A model generated the notes under the pieces. It made no database searches and was not told the origin of the DNA. It was given only the letters and a program-made list of their open reading frames with translations. A stretch of 64,000 nt of DNA, taken from Mycolicibacterium confluentis. Its GTDB lineage: Bacteria > Actinomycetota > Actinomycetes > Mycobacteriales > Mycobacteriaceae. A program made the position numbers and the translations under genes. Shown here one piece after another: positions 1 through 10,779 of the stretch (its first letter is position 1; the number at the start of each line of letters is the position of its first letter). The stretch covers positions 5,146,001 to 5,210,000 of the forward strand of contig NZ_AP022612.1 of the NCBI RefSeq assembly GCF_010729895.1, written 5' to 3'.

Positions 1-888
1 GATGGTCTGCACGTCGGACAGATCCAGCCCCGCCATGTCCTCCGCCGACGTTTTACGCACTGCCAGTTCGAACGCGAAATTCGGTGCTGCCGTGTATGTT
101 CGGCTGTTGCTCGCGGCCAGCTGCATCCACCGTGCGGGACGCTGCAGGAAAGCCATCGGACTCGTGAGCACTGCGGGAACTCCGAGCAGAACGGGCGCAC
201 AGATTCCCAGGTATAGACCCATGTCGTGGTAGAAGGGCAGCCAGGACACAATCGTGGTGCCCGGCGGCGGAATTCGGCCGTGTACGGAGAAGAAGTCGAA
301 TGCCCACTGCTGGTAGTTCGTCATGATGTTCTTGTGCGACATGACAACCCCGGCGGGCGTACGCGTCGATCCCGACGTGTACTGCAGGTACGCGATCTCC
401 GGGACGTCGTCCTCCGACGGACCGGGCCCGGGTTGGGCCTCCAGGTCCACCTTGTCGATCTCGACGACTGAGGGCGCGGGTCCGTCGGCGCCGGCTTTCA
501 CATAGTCGCCGATCAGACCGACGACGGACGACGTTGTGAGGACGACCGACGGGGCTGCGTCGGCCATCACCGAACTGACGCGCTCGTCACTGACACCGCC
601 TTGGGGGACCGCGAGCGGCACTGCGACAATTCCCGCGTGCAGCGATGCGAGGAACGCGACGATGTACTCAAACCCCTGCGGCGCCAGGATCACCGCCCGG
701 TCGCCCACCGACACGAGTCTCCCGAGTTCGTTGGCCAGGTTGCGCACGCGCCGATACAGCTGCGCCCAGGTGAGCGTCTCGACGGCGCCGTTCCAGTCCT
801 TGTCGTAGTCGACGAACGTGTACGCGGTGTCATTGGGCTGCATACTCGCCCGCTCGCGCAGCACTGTCGGAACCGACGTCTCAGTCAC
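1..888 (-). CDS. Fatty-acyl-AMP ligase (FadD/FAAL type), C-terminal part outside window
   Basis: Adenylates a long-chain fatty acid for transfer to a PKS or NRPS carrier. Only the first 296 residues are inside the window. I see the ATP-binding loop YTSGSTRTPAG near residues 170-180 and the following core WLPFYHDMGL near 217-226, both typical of mycobacterial FadD23/FadD32-like ligases. The frame opens at a GTG at 888; the nearest upstream ATG frame stops after three codons, and no strong ribosome binding site is visible. GPL loci normally carry such a ligase, so it probably supplies the acyl chain for the PKS and NRPS here. The FAAL-specific insertion that separates AMP ligases from CoA ligases cannot be judged confidently from this fragment. 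Confidence 0.85.
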   Translation of the reverse strand, partial: MTETSVPTVLRERASMQPNDTAYTFVDYDKDWNGAVETLTWAQLYRRVRNLANELGRLVSVGDRAVILAPQGFEYIVAFLASLHAGIVAVPLAVPQGGVSDERVSSVMADAAPSVVLTTSSVVGLIGDYVKAGADGPAPSVVEIDKVDLEAQPGPGPSEDDVPEIAYLQYTSGSTRTPAGVVMSHKNIMTNYQQWAFDFFSVHGRIPPPGTTIVSWLPFYHDMGLYLGICAPVLLGVPAVLTSPMAFLQRPARWMQLAASNSRTYTAAPNFAFELAVRKTSAEDMAGLDLSDVQTI

Positions 889-973
889 GCATTTCAAAGT
901 ACCGCCGCGAACGTCATCGCAAAGCGAAATGACGTTTGCTAGCTAAACAAACGACTTTGAGGCGGACCTGACG

Positions 974-2911
974 TCACTGGACCGTGCGGGCCAACCGGTC
1001 GGCGATCAGACTGGCGAACCTGGCCGGATCCTCCGGCACATCACCCTCCGCGAGAAGGGCCGTGCCGTAAATCAATTCTGCGGTCTCGTCCAGCGCTGAG
1101 TCGTCATCTGCCCGCTGGGCGTAGGCCTGCTGTAGGCCCGTGATGAGCGGGTGCTTCGGATTGAGTTCGAGGATGCGTTTCCCGACCGGGACCACCTGCC
1201 CCGACGCCCGGTACATGCGCGCGAGCGCAGGCGTGATGCCGAAGTTGTCGGTGATCAGGCAGGCCGGCGACTCGGTCAGTCGCGTGGACAGTCGCACATC
1301 TTTGACGTGCTCGGTCAGAGTCTCCTTCAGCCAGGTCAGGAGGTCGGCGAAGTCCTTCTGCTGCTCCTCGCGCTCAGCCTCGTGCTCGGCCTTCTCCGCC
1401 TCGGTGTCGAGGTCCACTTCGCCCTTGGCGACCGATTGCAGCGGTTTCCCGTCGAACTCGGTCACCGACCCGGTCCAGACCTCGTCGACCGGGTCGGTCA
1501 GCAGCAGGACCTCGTAGCCCTTTGCCTTGAACGCCTCCAGATGCGGCGACTTGAGAAGCTGCTCGCGCGACTGCCCGGTGGCGTAGAAGATCTGCGTCTG
1601 GCCCTCCGGCATGCGTTGGACGTAGTCGGCCAGAGTGGTGAGCTCGTCCTCGCCGCGGGTGGAGGCGAACGACGCGATGCGCAGCAGGGTGTCCTGGTTG
1701 TCGACGTCCGACATCAGCCCCTCTTTGAGGGCCGCGCCGAACTGAGTCCACAGCGTGCGGTAGTCCTGAGGCCGCTCCGACTGCAGGGTCTTGATCGTCG
1801 ACAGCACCTTCTTGGTCAGGCGGCGGCGGATCGCGGTGAGCTGCCGGTTCTGCTGCAGAATTTCCCGGGAGACGTTGAGCGACACGTCCTCTGCGTCGAC
1901 CACACCCTTGACGAAGCGCAGATACCTGGGGATGAGTTGGTCGCAGTCATCAGTGACGAAGACCCGCTTGACGTAGAGGTGCACCCCGGTACCGGCGTCC
2001 CTGGTGAACAGATCGAACGGCGCATGCGACGGGATGAACAGCAGCGCCTGGTACTCGAAGGTCCCCTCGGCCTTCATGGAGATGACTTCGAGCGGATCGT
2101 CCCACGCGTGCGCGATGTGCTTGTAGAACTCCTTGTACTCGTCCTCGGAGACCTCATCTTTGGACTTCGCCCACAGGGCCTTCATGGAGTTCAGGGTCTG
2201 CGTCTCGACACTGACGGTCTCCTCGCCACCCTCATCGGCGGGAGGCGTGCGGCGCTCCACCTGCATCCGGATCGGCCAGGCGATGAAGTCTGAGTACTTC
2301 TTCACCAGTTCCCGGAGCTTCCACTCCGAGGTGTAGTCGTGCAGTTCGTCTTCGGCATCCTCGGGCTTCAGGTGCAACGTCACCGAGGTGCCCTGAGGGG
2401 CGTCGTCGACGGACTCCACGGTGTACGTGCCGTCGCCGGTGGACACCCACCGAGTCGCTTCGCTCTCGCCGGCCTTGCGGGTGAGGAGTTCAACCCTGTC
2501 GGCCACCATGAACGTCGAGTAGAACCCCACACCGAACTGACCGATGAGCTCGTCGGATTCCGAGGCCTGCTTGGCGTCGCGCAAACGTTGCCGCAACTCG
2601 GCGGTTCCCGATTTGGCCAGGGTGCCGATCAGGTCCACGACGTCCTCGCGGGTCATCCCGATGCCGTTGTCCCGAACGGCCAAAGTGCGGCCGTCCCTGT
2701 TCACCTCCAACTCAATGTGCAGGTCGGAGGTGTCGACATCCAGTTCCTTGTTCCTCAGCGACTCCAGCCGAAGCTTGTCGAGGGCATCGGACGCGTTCGA
2801 GATCAGCTCGCGAAGAAACGAGTCCTTGTCGGAGTACACCGAGTGGACCATGAGGTCCAGAAGTTGACGCGCCTCGGCTTGGAATTCGCGCTGTTCGACA
2901 TGTGCAGTCAT
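974..2911 (-). CDS. htpG: Chaperone protein HtpG (Hsp90 family)
   Basis: Cytosolic ATP-dependent chaperone of 645 residues, a normal length for bacterial HtpG. The N-terminal GHKL ATPase domain (about residues 1-215) shows the expected blocks: ELISNASDALDKLR near 35-48, DNGIGM near 80-85, and GQFGVGFYS near 124-132. The middle domain carries the HtpG block NVSREILQQN. It starts at the ATG at 2911. The upstream ligase starts 85 bp beyond its stop on the same strand, so the two could be read together, but no functional link to lipopeptide synthesis is evident. Family assignment is firm. Confidence 0.96.
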   Translation of the reverse strand: MTAHVEQREFQAEARQLLDLMVHSVYSDKDSFLRELISNASDALDKLRLESLRNKELDVDTSDLHIELEVNRDGRTLAVRDNGIGMTREDVVDLIGTLAKSGTAELRQRLRDAKQASESDELIGQFGVGFYSTFMVADRVELLTRKAGESEATRWVSTGDGTYTVESVDDAPQGTSVTLHLKPEDAEDELHDYTSEWKLRELVKKYSDFIAWPIRMQVERRTPPADEGGEETVSVETQTLNSMKALWAKSKDEVSEDEYKEFYKHIAHAWDDPLEVISMKAEGTFEYQALLFIPSHAPFDLFTRDAGTGVHLYVKRVFVTDDCDQLIPRYLRFVKGVVDAEDVSLNVSREILQQNRQLTAIRRRLTKKVLSTIKTLQSERPQDYRTLWTQFGAALKEGLMSDVDNQDTLLRIASFASTRGEDELTTLADYVQRMPEGQTQIFYATGQSREQLLKSPHLEAFKAKGYEVLLLTDPVDEVWTGSVTEFDGKPLQSVAKGEVDLDTEAEKAEHEAEREEQQKDFADLLTWLKETLTEHVKDVRLSTRLTESPACLITDNFGITPALARMYRASGQVVPVGKRILELNPKHPLITGLQQAYAQRADDDSALDETAELIYGTALLAEGDVPEDPARFASLIADRLARTVQ

Positions 2912-3661
2912 GTGATTCCGTTCGACGATCTCAACCGATTACAGACAGCGCGGAAATGATACCGATCCCGGATCTGTGGGTGCGCAGTCTTCCGAAGCGC
3001 ACCGCATCAGATTCGCCGGTGCTCCCACACCGCACTTGCTGAGGACGGGGCTTGCGCAGGTAATGCCTTGGCCTATCCCCAAAGGGTGGCCGACCATGTT
3101 TGCCCGCACGATCTCGCGAGCACACTGCGGCCACTGACCACCGGTCGTCAGGAGCGGTCCTTTCAGCGCGCCGCATCTTGGGCTGGCATGGACATGTCGC
3201 CGCATACCGGGCCGCCGATCCCGTCACTCGTGTGCCGCTCTCCCGCCGTCGCCCTGCGAACGTCGAATCCTCAACCAGGGCACCTGATCTTGAAACCGAT
3301 CCACTCAGCACTCACACCGAAAATCGCACCCTCCGTCCCTGTAGAACAGCAGGTCCTGCGGAGTTTCCTTCGACACCGACGGTGCATGGCGCGCGCGCCG
3401 CACGGCCCCGTCGACGACCGTGGCATCCGTAATCGTGAGCAAACCGTAAGAAGACCTATCCACCCCTACCTTGATTAGCCGGATCCCGGGACAACGGCCC
3501 CGGACGCAATTACCGTGGCGGAGGGGTCAGCCTGCTGACGCACACCGAGATCCGCGGACGGAAAGTCGTTCGACACCTCCGCGGATTTCAGTCGTCGTCG
3601 CGGGCGGGAGGGGATTGAACTTAGCTGGCGTTTGCGCGTCGCTGTGTTTAAAGGGGAGGAC
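2912..3661. other. Intergenic region between htpG and pks (750 bp)
   Basis: The stretch lies between two divergently transcribed genes. Short open frames exist on both strands (for example 2931-3311 minus and 3068-3478 plus), but none has a good ribosome site or recognisable motifs. It should hold the promoters of htpG and of the pks-gap pair. The only clear structure is an inverted repeat at 3547-3589. Confidence 0.6.
3547..3589. promoter_or_regulatory. 12-bp inverted repeat upstream of pks
   Basis: Arm 1, GAGATCCGCGGA (3547-3558), and arm 2, TCCGCGGATTTC (3578-3589), are reverse complements with one mismatch, separated by a 19-base loop. The core ATCCGCGGAT is itself palindromic. It lies 73 bp before the pks start. 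It could be an operator for a dimeric regulator or a leader stem-loop. There is no T run after it, so an intrinsic terminator is less likely. Confidence 0.4.
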
Positions 3662-6600
3662 ATGGTTTCTATCGAAGGCGTGCGGGATTCGCTGTCCGCA
3701 CCGGATTCATCTGTTCCACCGAGCAGAACCGGCGCAATGCCCGCGGCAGCGGTTGCCGTCATCGGAATGGGCTGTCGCCTTCCCGGCGGGATCGACTCAC
3801 CCGAACGACTGTGGGAGGCCCTCGTTCGAGGTGACGACCTCGTCACCGAGATTCCACCAGACCGGTGGGACGCCGATGACTTCTACGACCCCGAACCGGG
3901 TGTACCCGGTAGGTCCGTCTCGAAGTGGGGCGCGTTCCTCGATGACGTCGCCGGCTTCGACTCCGAGTTCTTCGGGATGGGTGACCGTGAAGCCACCGTG
4001 AGTGATCCGCAACACCGGCTGCTGCTCGAGACCTCATGGGAGGCGATGGAACACGCCGGCATGAATCGCGAGATGCTGGTCGACTCCAAAACCGGTGTCT
4101 TCCTGGGACTGACGCACAACGACTACCAACTGTTGGCCGCGGATGCGGGTGCGGTGGAGAAGCCCTATGGCTTCATCGCCAACAGCTTCAGCCTGGCGTC
4201 CGGACGCATCGCCTATGCGCTGGGGTTGCACGGTCCCGCGCTCACCGTCGACACCGCGTGCTCTTCGGGTCTGGCGGCCATCCACCTGGCATGCCGCAGT
4301 CTGTCCGAGCACGAAAGCGACATGGCCCTGGCCGGCGGAGTCGCGCTGGCACTGGACCCCCGGAAATGGGCAGCAGGCTCTGCGGAGGGAATGCTGTCTC
4401 CGACCGGGCGCTGCCACGCTTTCGACGCCGACGCGGACGGGTTTGTGGCCGGTGAGGGCTGCGCCGTGGTGATGCTCAAACGGTTACCGGATGCGTTGCG
4501 CGACAACGACCGGATTCTGGCGGTCATCCGCGGAACAGCGTCGAACCAGGACGGTCGGACCGTCAACATCGCGACGCCGTCCCAGACGGCACAGGTCGCG
4601 GCGTACCGCGATGCCTTGGCTTCGGCAGAGGTGGATCCGAGCAGTGTCGGCATGGTGGAGGCGCACGGCACCGGCACGCCCACCGGTGATCCGATCGAAT
4701 ATGCCGGCCTGGCAGAGGTTTATGGCGTTGACGGCCCCTGCGCACTGGCATCGTCGAAGACCAACTTCGGGCACTTGCAGTCGGCCTCGGGCGCGCTCGG
4801 ACTCATGAAGGCCGTGCTCGCCCTGCAGCGCGGAGTCGTCCCGCAGAATCTTCACTTCAACCGTCTTCCCGACCAGATGGCACAGATCGACACCAAGCTG
4901 TTCGTCCCGCAGGAGACCATCCCCTGGCCGACGAACGGCGGCGCGGCACGACGCGCGGCGGTGTCGGCGTACGGCGTGTCGGGAACCAATGTCCACGCGA
5001 TCCTGGAGCAGGCCCCTGAGACCTCGACTCCGTCGAACACGGCAACCGGAGACGCGGACCCCTCAGCGCCGCTGCTGTTTTCGCTGTCCTCGACTTCGGC
5101 CGACGAGCTGCGCCGCACGGCGCGGCGATTGGCGGATTGGCTGGACACGAAAGACGATGTGTCACTGCCGGATCTGGCCTACACTCTGGCCCGGCGGCGA
5201 GCACACCGCCCCGTGCGCACCTCGGTCATCGCGAGCACCAGCGCAGAATTGAGCGCGGCCCTGCGCGATGTGGCTGACGGTGACACGCCGTATGAGCCCA
5301 CCGTTGGGCACGACGACCGCGGGCCGGTCTGGGTGTTCTCCGGCCAGGGCTCGCAGTGGGCTGCGATGGGCACTCAACTGTTGGCAACGGAACCGGTGTT
5401 CGCGGCGACCGTCGCTGCGGCCGAGTCGGTGATCGCGGAGGAGTCGGGCTTCTCGGTCACCGATGCCATCACATCATCGAGCACCGTGACGGGCCAGGAC
5501 AGGGTGCAGCCGACCCTCTTCACGATGCAGGTCGCCCTGGCCGCCACCCTGCGGTCCTACGGTGTGGTGCCCGCCGCGGTGATCGGGCACTCGCTCGGTG
5601 AGGCCGCCGCGGCCGTCGCGTCCGGAGCGCTGTCGCTGGAGGACGGCGCGCGGGTGGTCTGCCGTCGCTCCCGTCTGATGAAGAAGGTCGCCGGCGCCGG
5701 CGCCACCGCATCGGTGGAACTCCCTGCGCAGCAGGTGCTCTCCGAGCTGATGGCGCGCGGCATCAGGGACGTCGTCGTGGCCGTGGTGGCCTCCCCCCAG
5801 TCCACCGTGGTCGCCGGTGCGGCGCAGACGGTTCACGATCTCGTCGCCGAATGGGAAAAGCGCGACGTGATGGCGCGCGTGGTCCCCACCGATGTCGCGT
5901 TCCACTCCCCACAGGTCGATCCGATCCTCGGCGAACTCACTGACGCACTCAAGGACATCACCCCGCTGACTCCTGACATCCCCTTCTATTCGGCGACGCT
6001 GTTCGAGCCTCGCGAACAGCCGTCTTTCGACGCGCGGTATTGGGCCGACAACTGCCGCCGCATGGTGCGGTTCGCGACCGCCGTCCAGGCTGCCCTCGAG
6101 GATGGGCACCGCGTCTTCGCCGAGCTGTCACCACACCCCCTGCTGGTGCGCGCGCTGCAGCAGACGGGTCAGCACGTCGACGTACCGCTCGCGGCACTGG
6201 CCGGTATGCGTCGCGAACAACAACTGCCGCACGGACTTCGGGATTTTGTGGCAGACACGCACGCCGCAGGCGCCTCGGTGGACTTCGCAGTGCTCTACCC
6301 GAGCGGCCGACTTGTCGACGCGCCGCTGCCCACCTGGACGCATCGCCACCACTGGCTGAGCGGCGGTGGTCAGGACTCGACGGCACACGGGGCGTGCACG
6401 GTCTCGGTTCATCCTCTGCTCGGCGAACACGTCCGTCTGCAGGAGGAACCGGAACGGCACGTGTGGCAGGGCGAAGTCGGCACTAGGGCGCAGCCATGGC
6501 TGGGAGACCATCAGGTGCGCAGTGTGGCGGTGCTTCCCGGCGCCGCGTACTGCGAGATGGCGCTGGCCGCCGCGCGGGCCACCCTTGGCGAGGCCGTCGA

Positions 6601-9600
6601 GGTTCGGGACATCAATTTCGAGCGTGCCCTGCTGTTGGACGAACAGACCACCGTCGGTGCCTCGGCCTCGCTGTCGGCGCGGGGCGTCGCCGAATTCACT
6701 GTGGAAACCACACAGGAGGGCGAGCAGACGCGCCAGGCGGTGGCCACTCTTCGCGCGGCGGAGGACGAAACGCCGCCCGCCTATGACATGTCGGCCCTGG
6801 TCGCCTCGCACCAGAACCGAGAAGACGGCGACGACGTGCGCAGCCGCATGGATCAGCGCGGGCTTCAGTACGGTCCGGCCTTCGCCGGCCTCGGGGCGGT
6901 GTACACCGGTGACGACACTGTGGACTCGGTGCTCGCCGAGGTCGCACTTCCGCGTCAGATCCGCTCGCAACAGGACGCCTACCAAGTGCATCCGGCCCTT
7001 CTGGACGCCTGTTTCCAATCTGTCGAATCACATCCCAAGGTCCGGGCGTTGGGCGACGGTGCGCTCGGTCTGCCGCTGGGCATCGCTCGGCTGCGCGCCT
7101 ACGGACCAACTCGCAACGTGCAGTACAGCCACACCCGGGTGACCAAGGCCGACTCCTCCGGCGTCGAGGCCGACATCGACCTTCTCGATGAGCACGGAAC
7201 GGTCCTGCTGACGGTGCAGGGACTGCGTCTGGGCACCGGGATCTCCGAGGAGGCCCAGCAGGACCGCGTCCTGGCCGAACGGCTCCTGACGATCGAATGG
7301 CGGCGCCGGGACCTGCCCGACGTCGAATACGCCGACGGCGGGAGTTGGCTGCTGATCAGCACCACCCCGACCGGCGATGCGGTGGCCTCGGGACTGACCA
7401 ACGCACTCAAGTCCCATGGCGCGCACTGCACGACGATGTGCTGGCCGCAACAGAGCGAGGCCGCCCCCCTCGCGCAGGAACTGCAGGACCACCTGCGGTC
7501 CGGGGGCCTGAGCACAGTGGTGATCCTCACCGGACCGCAGAACGGCCACAGCGCAGACCAGTCCCCGCTGATCGGGCGCGAGTCTGTGCAGCACCTGGTG
7601 CGCATCGCCCGCGAACTGCCCGAGAGCCCTGGTGAACCTCCCCGCCTCTATGTCGTGACCCGGTCCGCGCAGACGGTGTTGCCGGATGACCGGCTGAATC
7701 TGGAACAGGCGGGGCTGCGGGGTTTGATGCGGGTGATCGCGATCGAGCATCCCCATCTGCGCGCCACCCAGATCGATCTGGATGACGCCACCGGTGGTGA
7801 GCAGCTTGCGCAGCAACTGCTCGTGAGCTCCGACGAAGATGAAACCGCATGGCGTGACGGCCAGTTCTATGTCGCGCGACTGACCCCGACCCCGTTGGGC
7901 GCCGAGGAACGTCGAACCGCCACCATCAACAACGATGATGCGGGGATGCGGCTGCACGTCCGCACTCCCGGTGACCTCGAGTCGATGGAATACCTGGCGC
8001 GCCAACGCGTTACGCCCGCCGAGGGACAGATCGAGGTCGCAGTCCACGCGTCCAGCATCAACTTTGCCGACGTCCTGGTTGCCTTCGGTCGCTACCCAGC
8101 GTTCGACGGGCGACTCCCGCAGCTGGGGATCGATTTCGCCGGGGTGGTCACCGCCGTCGGGCCCGGGGTGACTGAGCACAGAGTCGGCGACCGTGTCGGC
8201 GGCCTGACCGCCGACGGCAGTTGGGGGACGTTCATCACCTGCGAGGCCGACTTGGCGGCCACCGTGCCGGACGGGTTGGACTACGCGGAGGCCGCGGCGC
8301 TCACCATCGCCACCGCGACCGCCTGGCATGGACTCAACGACATGGCCCGGATCCAGGCCGGGGATAAGGTGCTGATCCACTCCGGAACCGGCGGGGTCGG
8401 CCAGGCGGCGATCGCGATCGCCCGCGCCGCCGGCGCAGAGATCTTCGCGACGGCAGGTAACAACAAGCGCCGACAGGTGCTGCGGGACATGGGTATTGAA
8501 CATGTCTACGATTCCCGCACGCTCGACTTCGCCGATCAGATCCGCCTCGACACCGAGGGGTACGGCGTGGACATCGTGCTCAACTCGGTGCCCGGGGCCG
8601 CGCAACGTGCTGGACTCGAACTGCTCGCATTCGGTGGACGGTTCGTGGAGATCGGCAAGCGAGACATCTACGGCGACACCCGACTCGGCCTCTTCCCGTT
8701 CCGCCGCAACCTGTCGTTCTACGCGGTGGACCTGGCATTGATGTCGGTGAGCCATCCCCGTCGCATCCGCGAACTGCTGAAGACCGTCTACCAGCGCACC
8801 GCGGACGGCCTGCTGCCCATGCCGGAATGCACGCACTATCCGCTCAGCGACGCCGCGAGCGCGATCCGAGTGATGAGCGGCGCGAGGCACACCGGCAAAC
8901 TCGTCCTCGACATCCCGCGCACCGGTGCAAGCGATGTGGTGGTGCCGCCCGATCAGGTTCCCGTTTTCCGTGCCGACGGCTCCTACCTCGTCACGGGCGG
9001 TCTCGGCGGACTTGGACTCTTCCTGGCCGAGAAGATGGCCGCGGCCGGATGCGGCCGGATCGTGTTGTCGTCCCGTTCACTGCCCACCCCGCAGGCAGGC
9101 GAGACGATCGATCGCATCCGGGCGACCGGCGCGGACGTCGTAGTGGAGCCTGGCGACATCGTCGAACCCGGCACTGCACAGCGCCTGGTGGAGGCCGCCA
9201 CCGCCACGGGGCTGCCACTGCGGGGTGTGCTGCACGCCGCGGCCGTGATCGAGGACGCAACGCTGCCCAACATCACCGACGAGCTTGTCAGCCGCGATTG
9301 GGGTGCGAAAGTGCAGGGAGCCTGGAACCTGCACGCTGCGACGACAGATCAGCCGCTGGACTGGTTCTGCTCGTTCTCCTCGGCGGCTGCTCTGGTGGGG
9401 TCACCTGGTCAGGGTGCGTACGCCGCGGCCAACAGCTGGCTCGACGCGTTCACCCGGTGGCGTCGAGCGCAGGGGCTTCCGGCGACCGCGATCGCCTGGG
9501 GTGCCTGGGGTGAGATCGGAGCGGGTACCGCCCTGGCCGACAGCGCCGGCATGGCGATCAGCCCGGAGGAGGGCGCCTACGCATTCGACGCTCTGCTGCG

Positions 9601-10000
9601 TTTCGACCGGGCCTACACCGGCTATGCGCCCATCATGAACGCCCCTTGGTTGGACGCATTCGCGGCGCACAGCCCCTTCGCTGAGGCGTTCCGTTCCACG
9701 GCCCAGAGCGGCGCGGGCACAGCCAAACTGCGCGCCGAGCTGGAGGAGCTGCCGCGGGAGGAGTGGCCGATCCGGTTGCGCCGCCTGATCTCTGACCACG
9801 TGAGCCTGATCCTGCGACGCAGCGTCGATCCCGACCGTCCACTCGCCGAGTACGGCATGGACTCATTGGGTGCCCTGGAACTGCGCACCCGCATCGAGGG
9901 CGAGACGGGAATCCGCATCAGCCCGAAGGACATGACGACGACGATCCGTGACCTCGCGGGTCAGCTGTGTGACGAGCTGGCGCCGGCGGAAGCCGCCTGA
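3662..10000 (+). CDS. pks: Type I iterative polyketide synthase, mycocerosate-synthase-like (KS-AT-DH-ER-KR-ACP)
   Basis: Fully reducing PKS of 2,112 residues, close to Mas length. KS: active-site DTACSSG near 196, with the two KS histidines in VEAHGTGT and TNFGH. AT: GHSLGEA near 641. DH: near 948, with [10 protein letters not shown] in place of the usual HxxxGxxxxP, so serine stands where glycine is expected. ER: NADPH loop GTGGVG near 1575. [10 protein letters not shown] near 1776 and the GAYAAAN tyrosine. ACP: GMDSL near 2065. The AT specificity block reads VAFH, closer to the malonyl-type HAFH than to methylmalonyl VASH/YASH, so straight-chain extension is inferred. I take the ATG at 3662, just after GGGGAGG, although the spacing is short; a TTG at 3632 extends the frame. 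The stop overlaps the gap start (TGATG). It probably makes or extends the acyl chain of the lipopeptide. Confidence 0.93.
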   Translation: MVSIEGVRDSLSAPDSSVPPSRTGAMPAAAVAVIGMGCRLPGGIDSPERLWEALVRGDDLVTEIPPDRWDADDFYDPEPGVPGRSVSKWGAFLDDVAGFDSEFFGMGDREATVSDPQHRLLLETSWEAMEHAGMNREMLVDSKTGVFLGLTHNDYQLLAADAGAVEKPYGFIANSFSLASGRIAYALGLHGPALTVDTACSSGLAAIHLACRSLSEHESDMALAGGVALALDPRKWAAGSAEGMLSPTGRCHAFDADADGFVAGEGCAVVMLKRLPDALRDNDRILAVIRGTASNQDGRTVNIATPSQTAQVAAYRDALASAEVDPSSVGMVEAHGTGTPTGDPIEYAGLAEVYGVDGPCALASSKTNFGHLQSASGALGLMKAVLALQRGVVPQNLHFNRLPDQMAQIDTKLFVPQETIPWPTNGGAARRAAVSAYGVSGTNVHAILEQAPETSTPSNTATGDADPSAPLLFSLSSTSADELRRTARRLADWLDTKDDVSLPDLAYTLARRRAHRPVRTSVIASTSAELSAALRDVADGDTPYEPTVGHDDRGPVWVFSGQGSQWAAMGTQLLATEPVFAATVAAAESVIAEESGFSVTDAITSSSTVTGQDRVQPTLFTMQVALAATLRSYGVVPAAVIGHSLGEAAAAVASGALSLEDGARVVCRRSRLMKKVAGAGATASVELPAQQVLSELMARGIRDVVVAVVASPQSTVVAGAAQTVHDLVAEWEKRDVMARVVPTDVAFHSPQVDPILGELTDALKDITPLTPDIPFYSATLFEPREQPSFDARYWADNCRRMVRFATAVQAALEDGHRVFAELSPHPLLVRALQQTGQHVDVPLAALAGMRREQQLPHGLRDFVADTHAAGASVDFAVLYPSGRLVDAPLPTWTHRHHWLSGGGQDSTAHGACTVSVHPLLGEHVRLQEEPERHVWQGEVGTRAQPWLGDHQVRSVAVLPGAAYCEMALAAARATLGEAVEVRDINFERALLLDEQTTVGASASLSARGVAEFTVETTQEGEQTRQAVATLRAAEDETPPAYDMSALVASHQNREDGDDVRSRMDQRGLQYGPAFAGLGAVYTGDDTVDSVLAEVALPRQIRSQQDAYQVHPALLDACFQSVESHPKVRALGDGALGLPLGIARLRAYGPTRNVQYSHTRVTKADSSGVEADIDLLDEHGTVLLTVQGLRLGTGISEEAQQDRVLAERLLTIEWRRRDLPDVEYADGGSWLLISTTPTGDAVASGLTNALKSHGAHCTTMCWPQQSEAAPLAQELQDHLRSGGLSTVVILTGPQNGHSADQSPLIGRESVQHLVRIARELPESPGEPPRLYVVTRSAQTVLPDDRLNLEQAGLRGLMRVIAIEHPHLRATQIDLDDATGGEQLAQQLLVSSDEDETAWRDGQFYVARLTPTPLGAEERRTATINNDDAGMRLHVRTPGDLESMEYLARQRVTPAEGQIEVAVHASSINFADVLVAFGRYPAFDGRLPQLGIDFAGVVTAVGPGVTEHRVGDRVGGLTADGSWGTFITCEADLAATVPDGLDYAEAAALTIATATAWHGLNDMARIQAGDKVLIHSGTGGVGQAAIAIARAAGAEIFATAGNNKRRQVLRDMGIEHVYDSRTLDFADQIRLDTEGYGVDIVLNSVPGAAQRAGLELLAFGGRFVEIGKRDIYGDTRLGLFPFRRNLSFYAVDLALMSVSHPRRIRELLKTVYQRTADGLLPMPECTHYPLSDAASAIRVMSGARHTGKLVLDIPRTGASDVVVPPDQVPVFRADGSYLVTGGLGGLGLFLAEKMAAAGCGRIVLSSRSLPTPQAGETIDRIRATGADVVVEPGDIVEPGTAQRLVEAATATGLPLRGVLHAAAVIEDATLPNITDELVSRDWGAKVQGAWNLHAATTDQPLDWFCSFSSAAALVGSPGQGAYAAANSWLDAFTRWRRAQGLPATAIAWGAWGEIGAGTALADSAGMAISPEEGAYAFDALLRFDRAYTGYAPIMNAPWLDAFAAHSPFAEAFRSTAQSGAGTAKLRAELEELPREEWPIRLRRLISDHVSLILRRSVDPDRPLAEYGMDSLGALELRTRIEGETGIRISPKDMTTTIRDLAGQLCDELAPAEAA

Positions 10001-10779
10001 TGTGGGGCGCGCTCCTGATCGGAGCCCTCATGACGGCCTTCCAGCCCGTACGCCTTGCCATCGTCGCGTTGGTGATCTCTCGGCCCCGTCCGCTGTCGAA
10101 CCTTTTCGCCTACTGGCTGGGCGGTCTGGCGCTGGGCATCCCGGCCATGCTGATACCGCTGTTCGTGCTGCATTCCACGCCGGCGATCGAGTCCTTCACC
10201 ACGAACATGACCACCAGCGGTTCGCTGCGTCATGTGCAGGTGAGTCTCGGGGTGCTGGCGTTGGCGATCGCGGTGGTCCTGATGGCTCGCGCGTCGTCGC
10301 GCCGCAGGGAACCCGCGCCGGCCGCGGCCGGGGGATCCTCGGCGGTGCTGGTGCAGGATCCGAGTCCGCCGCCGTTGGCGGGCCTCACCGGTCCGGCCGC
10401 CGACGAGGAGCGCGGATCCCGTCGTCGCGGTCTGTGGGCCCGTGCCCGTGCCGCCTGGGAGAGCGGGTCGCTGTGGGTCGCGGCCGTGATCGGCATGGCG
10501 ACCGGCGGGCCGTCCCTGGACGGCATCGTGTTGGGCACCGCGCTGATCGTCACCTCGGGGGCCTCGGTCGGGACGCAGGTCCTCGCGGCGCTCGCGTTCA
10601 CCTTCGGCGCGCTCATGGTGGTCGAGGCCATTCTGCTGTGCTCGGTGTTCGCGCCGGTGAAGACCAAGTCGGTGCTAGAGATTGTGCACGACTGGGTGCA
10701 GCGGCACCGGCGCGGGATCGTGGTCGTGTCGACGCTGCTGATCGGGGTGGTGCTGTTGACGCAGGGTCTGACGGGCTAG
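10000..10779 (+). CDS. gap: Gap-like integral membrane protein (GPL-addressing protein family)
   Basis: Membrane protein of 259 residues with about six hydrophobic segments and a polar, Arg/Pro/Ala-rich cytosolic loop near residues 90-150. The family (Gap for GPL, Sap for sulfolipid) is needed to move large surface lipids across the mycobacterial plasma membrane. Its ATG overlaps the pks stop codon, so translation is probably coupled. It converges with a glycosyltransferase gene and overlaps it by four bases. Assignment rests on size, topology and location; there is no catalytic motif to check. Confidence 0.8.
   Translation: MWGALLIGALMTAFQPVRLAIVALVISRPRPLSNLFAYWLGGLALGIPAMLIPLFVLHSTPAIESFTTNMTTSGSLRHVQVSLGVLALAIAVVLMARASSRRREPAPAAAGGSSAVLVQDPSPPPLAGLTGPAADEERGSRRRGLWARARAAWESGSLWVAAVIGMATGGPSLDGIVLGTALIVTSGASVGTQVLAALAFTFGALMVVEAILLCSVFAPVKTKSVLEIVHDWVQRHRRGIVVVSTLLIGVVLLTQGLTG

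Noticed and set aside
7028..8890. Minus-strand open frame of 620 codons antisense to pks
   Set aside because: No start signals or family motifs; the PKS ER/KR region on the other strand is unambiguous.
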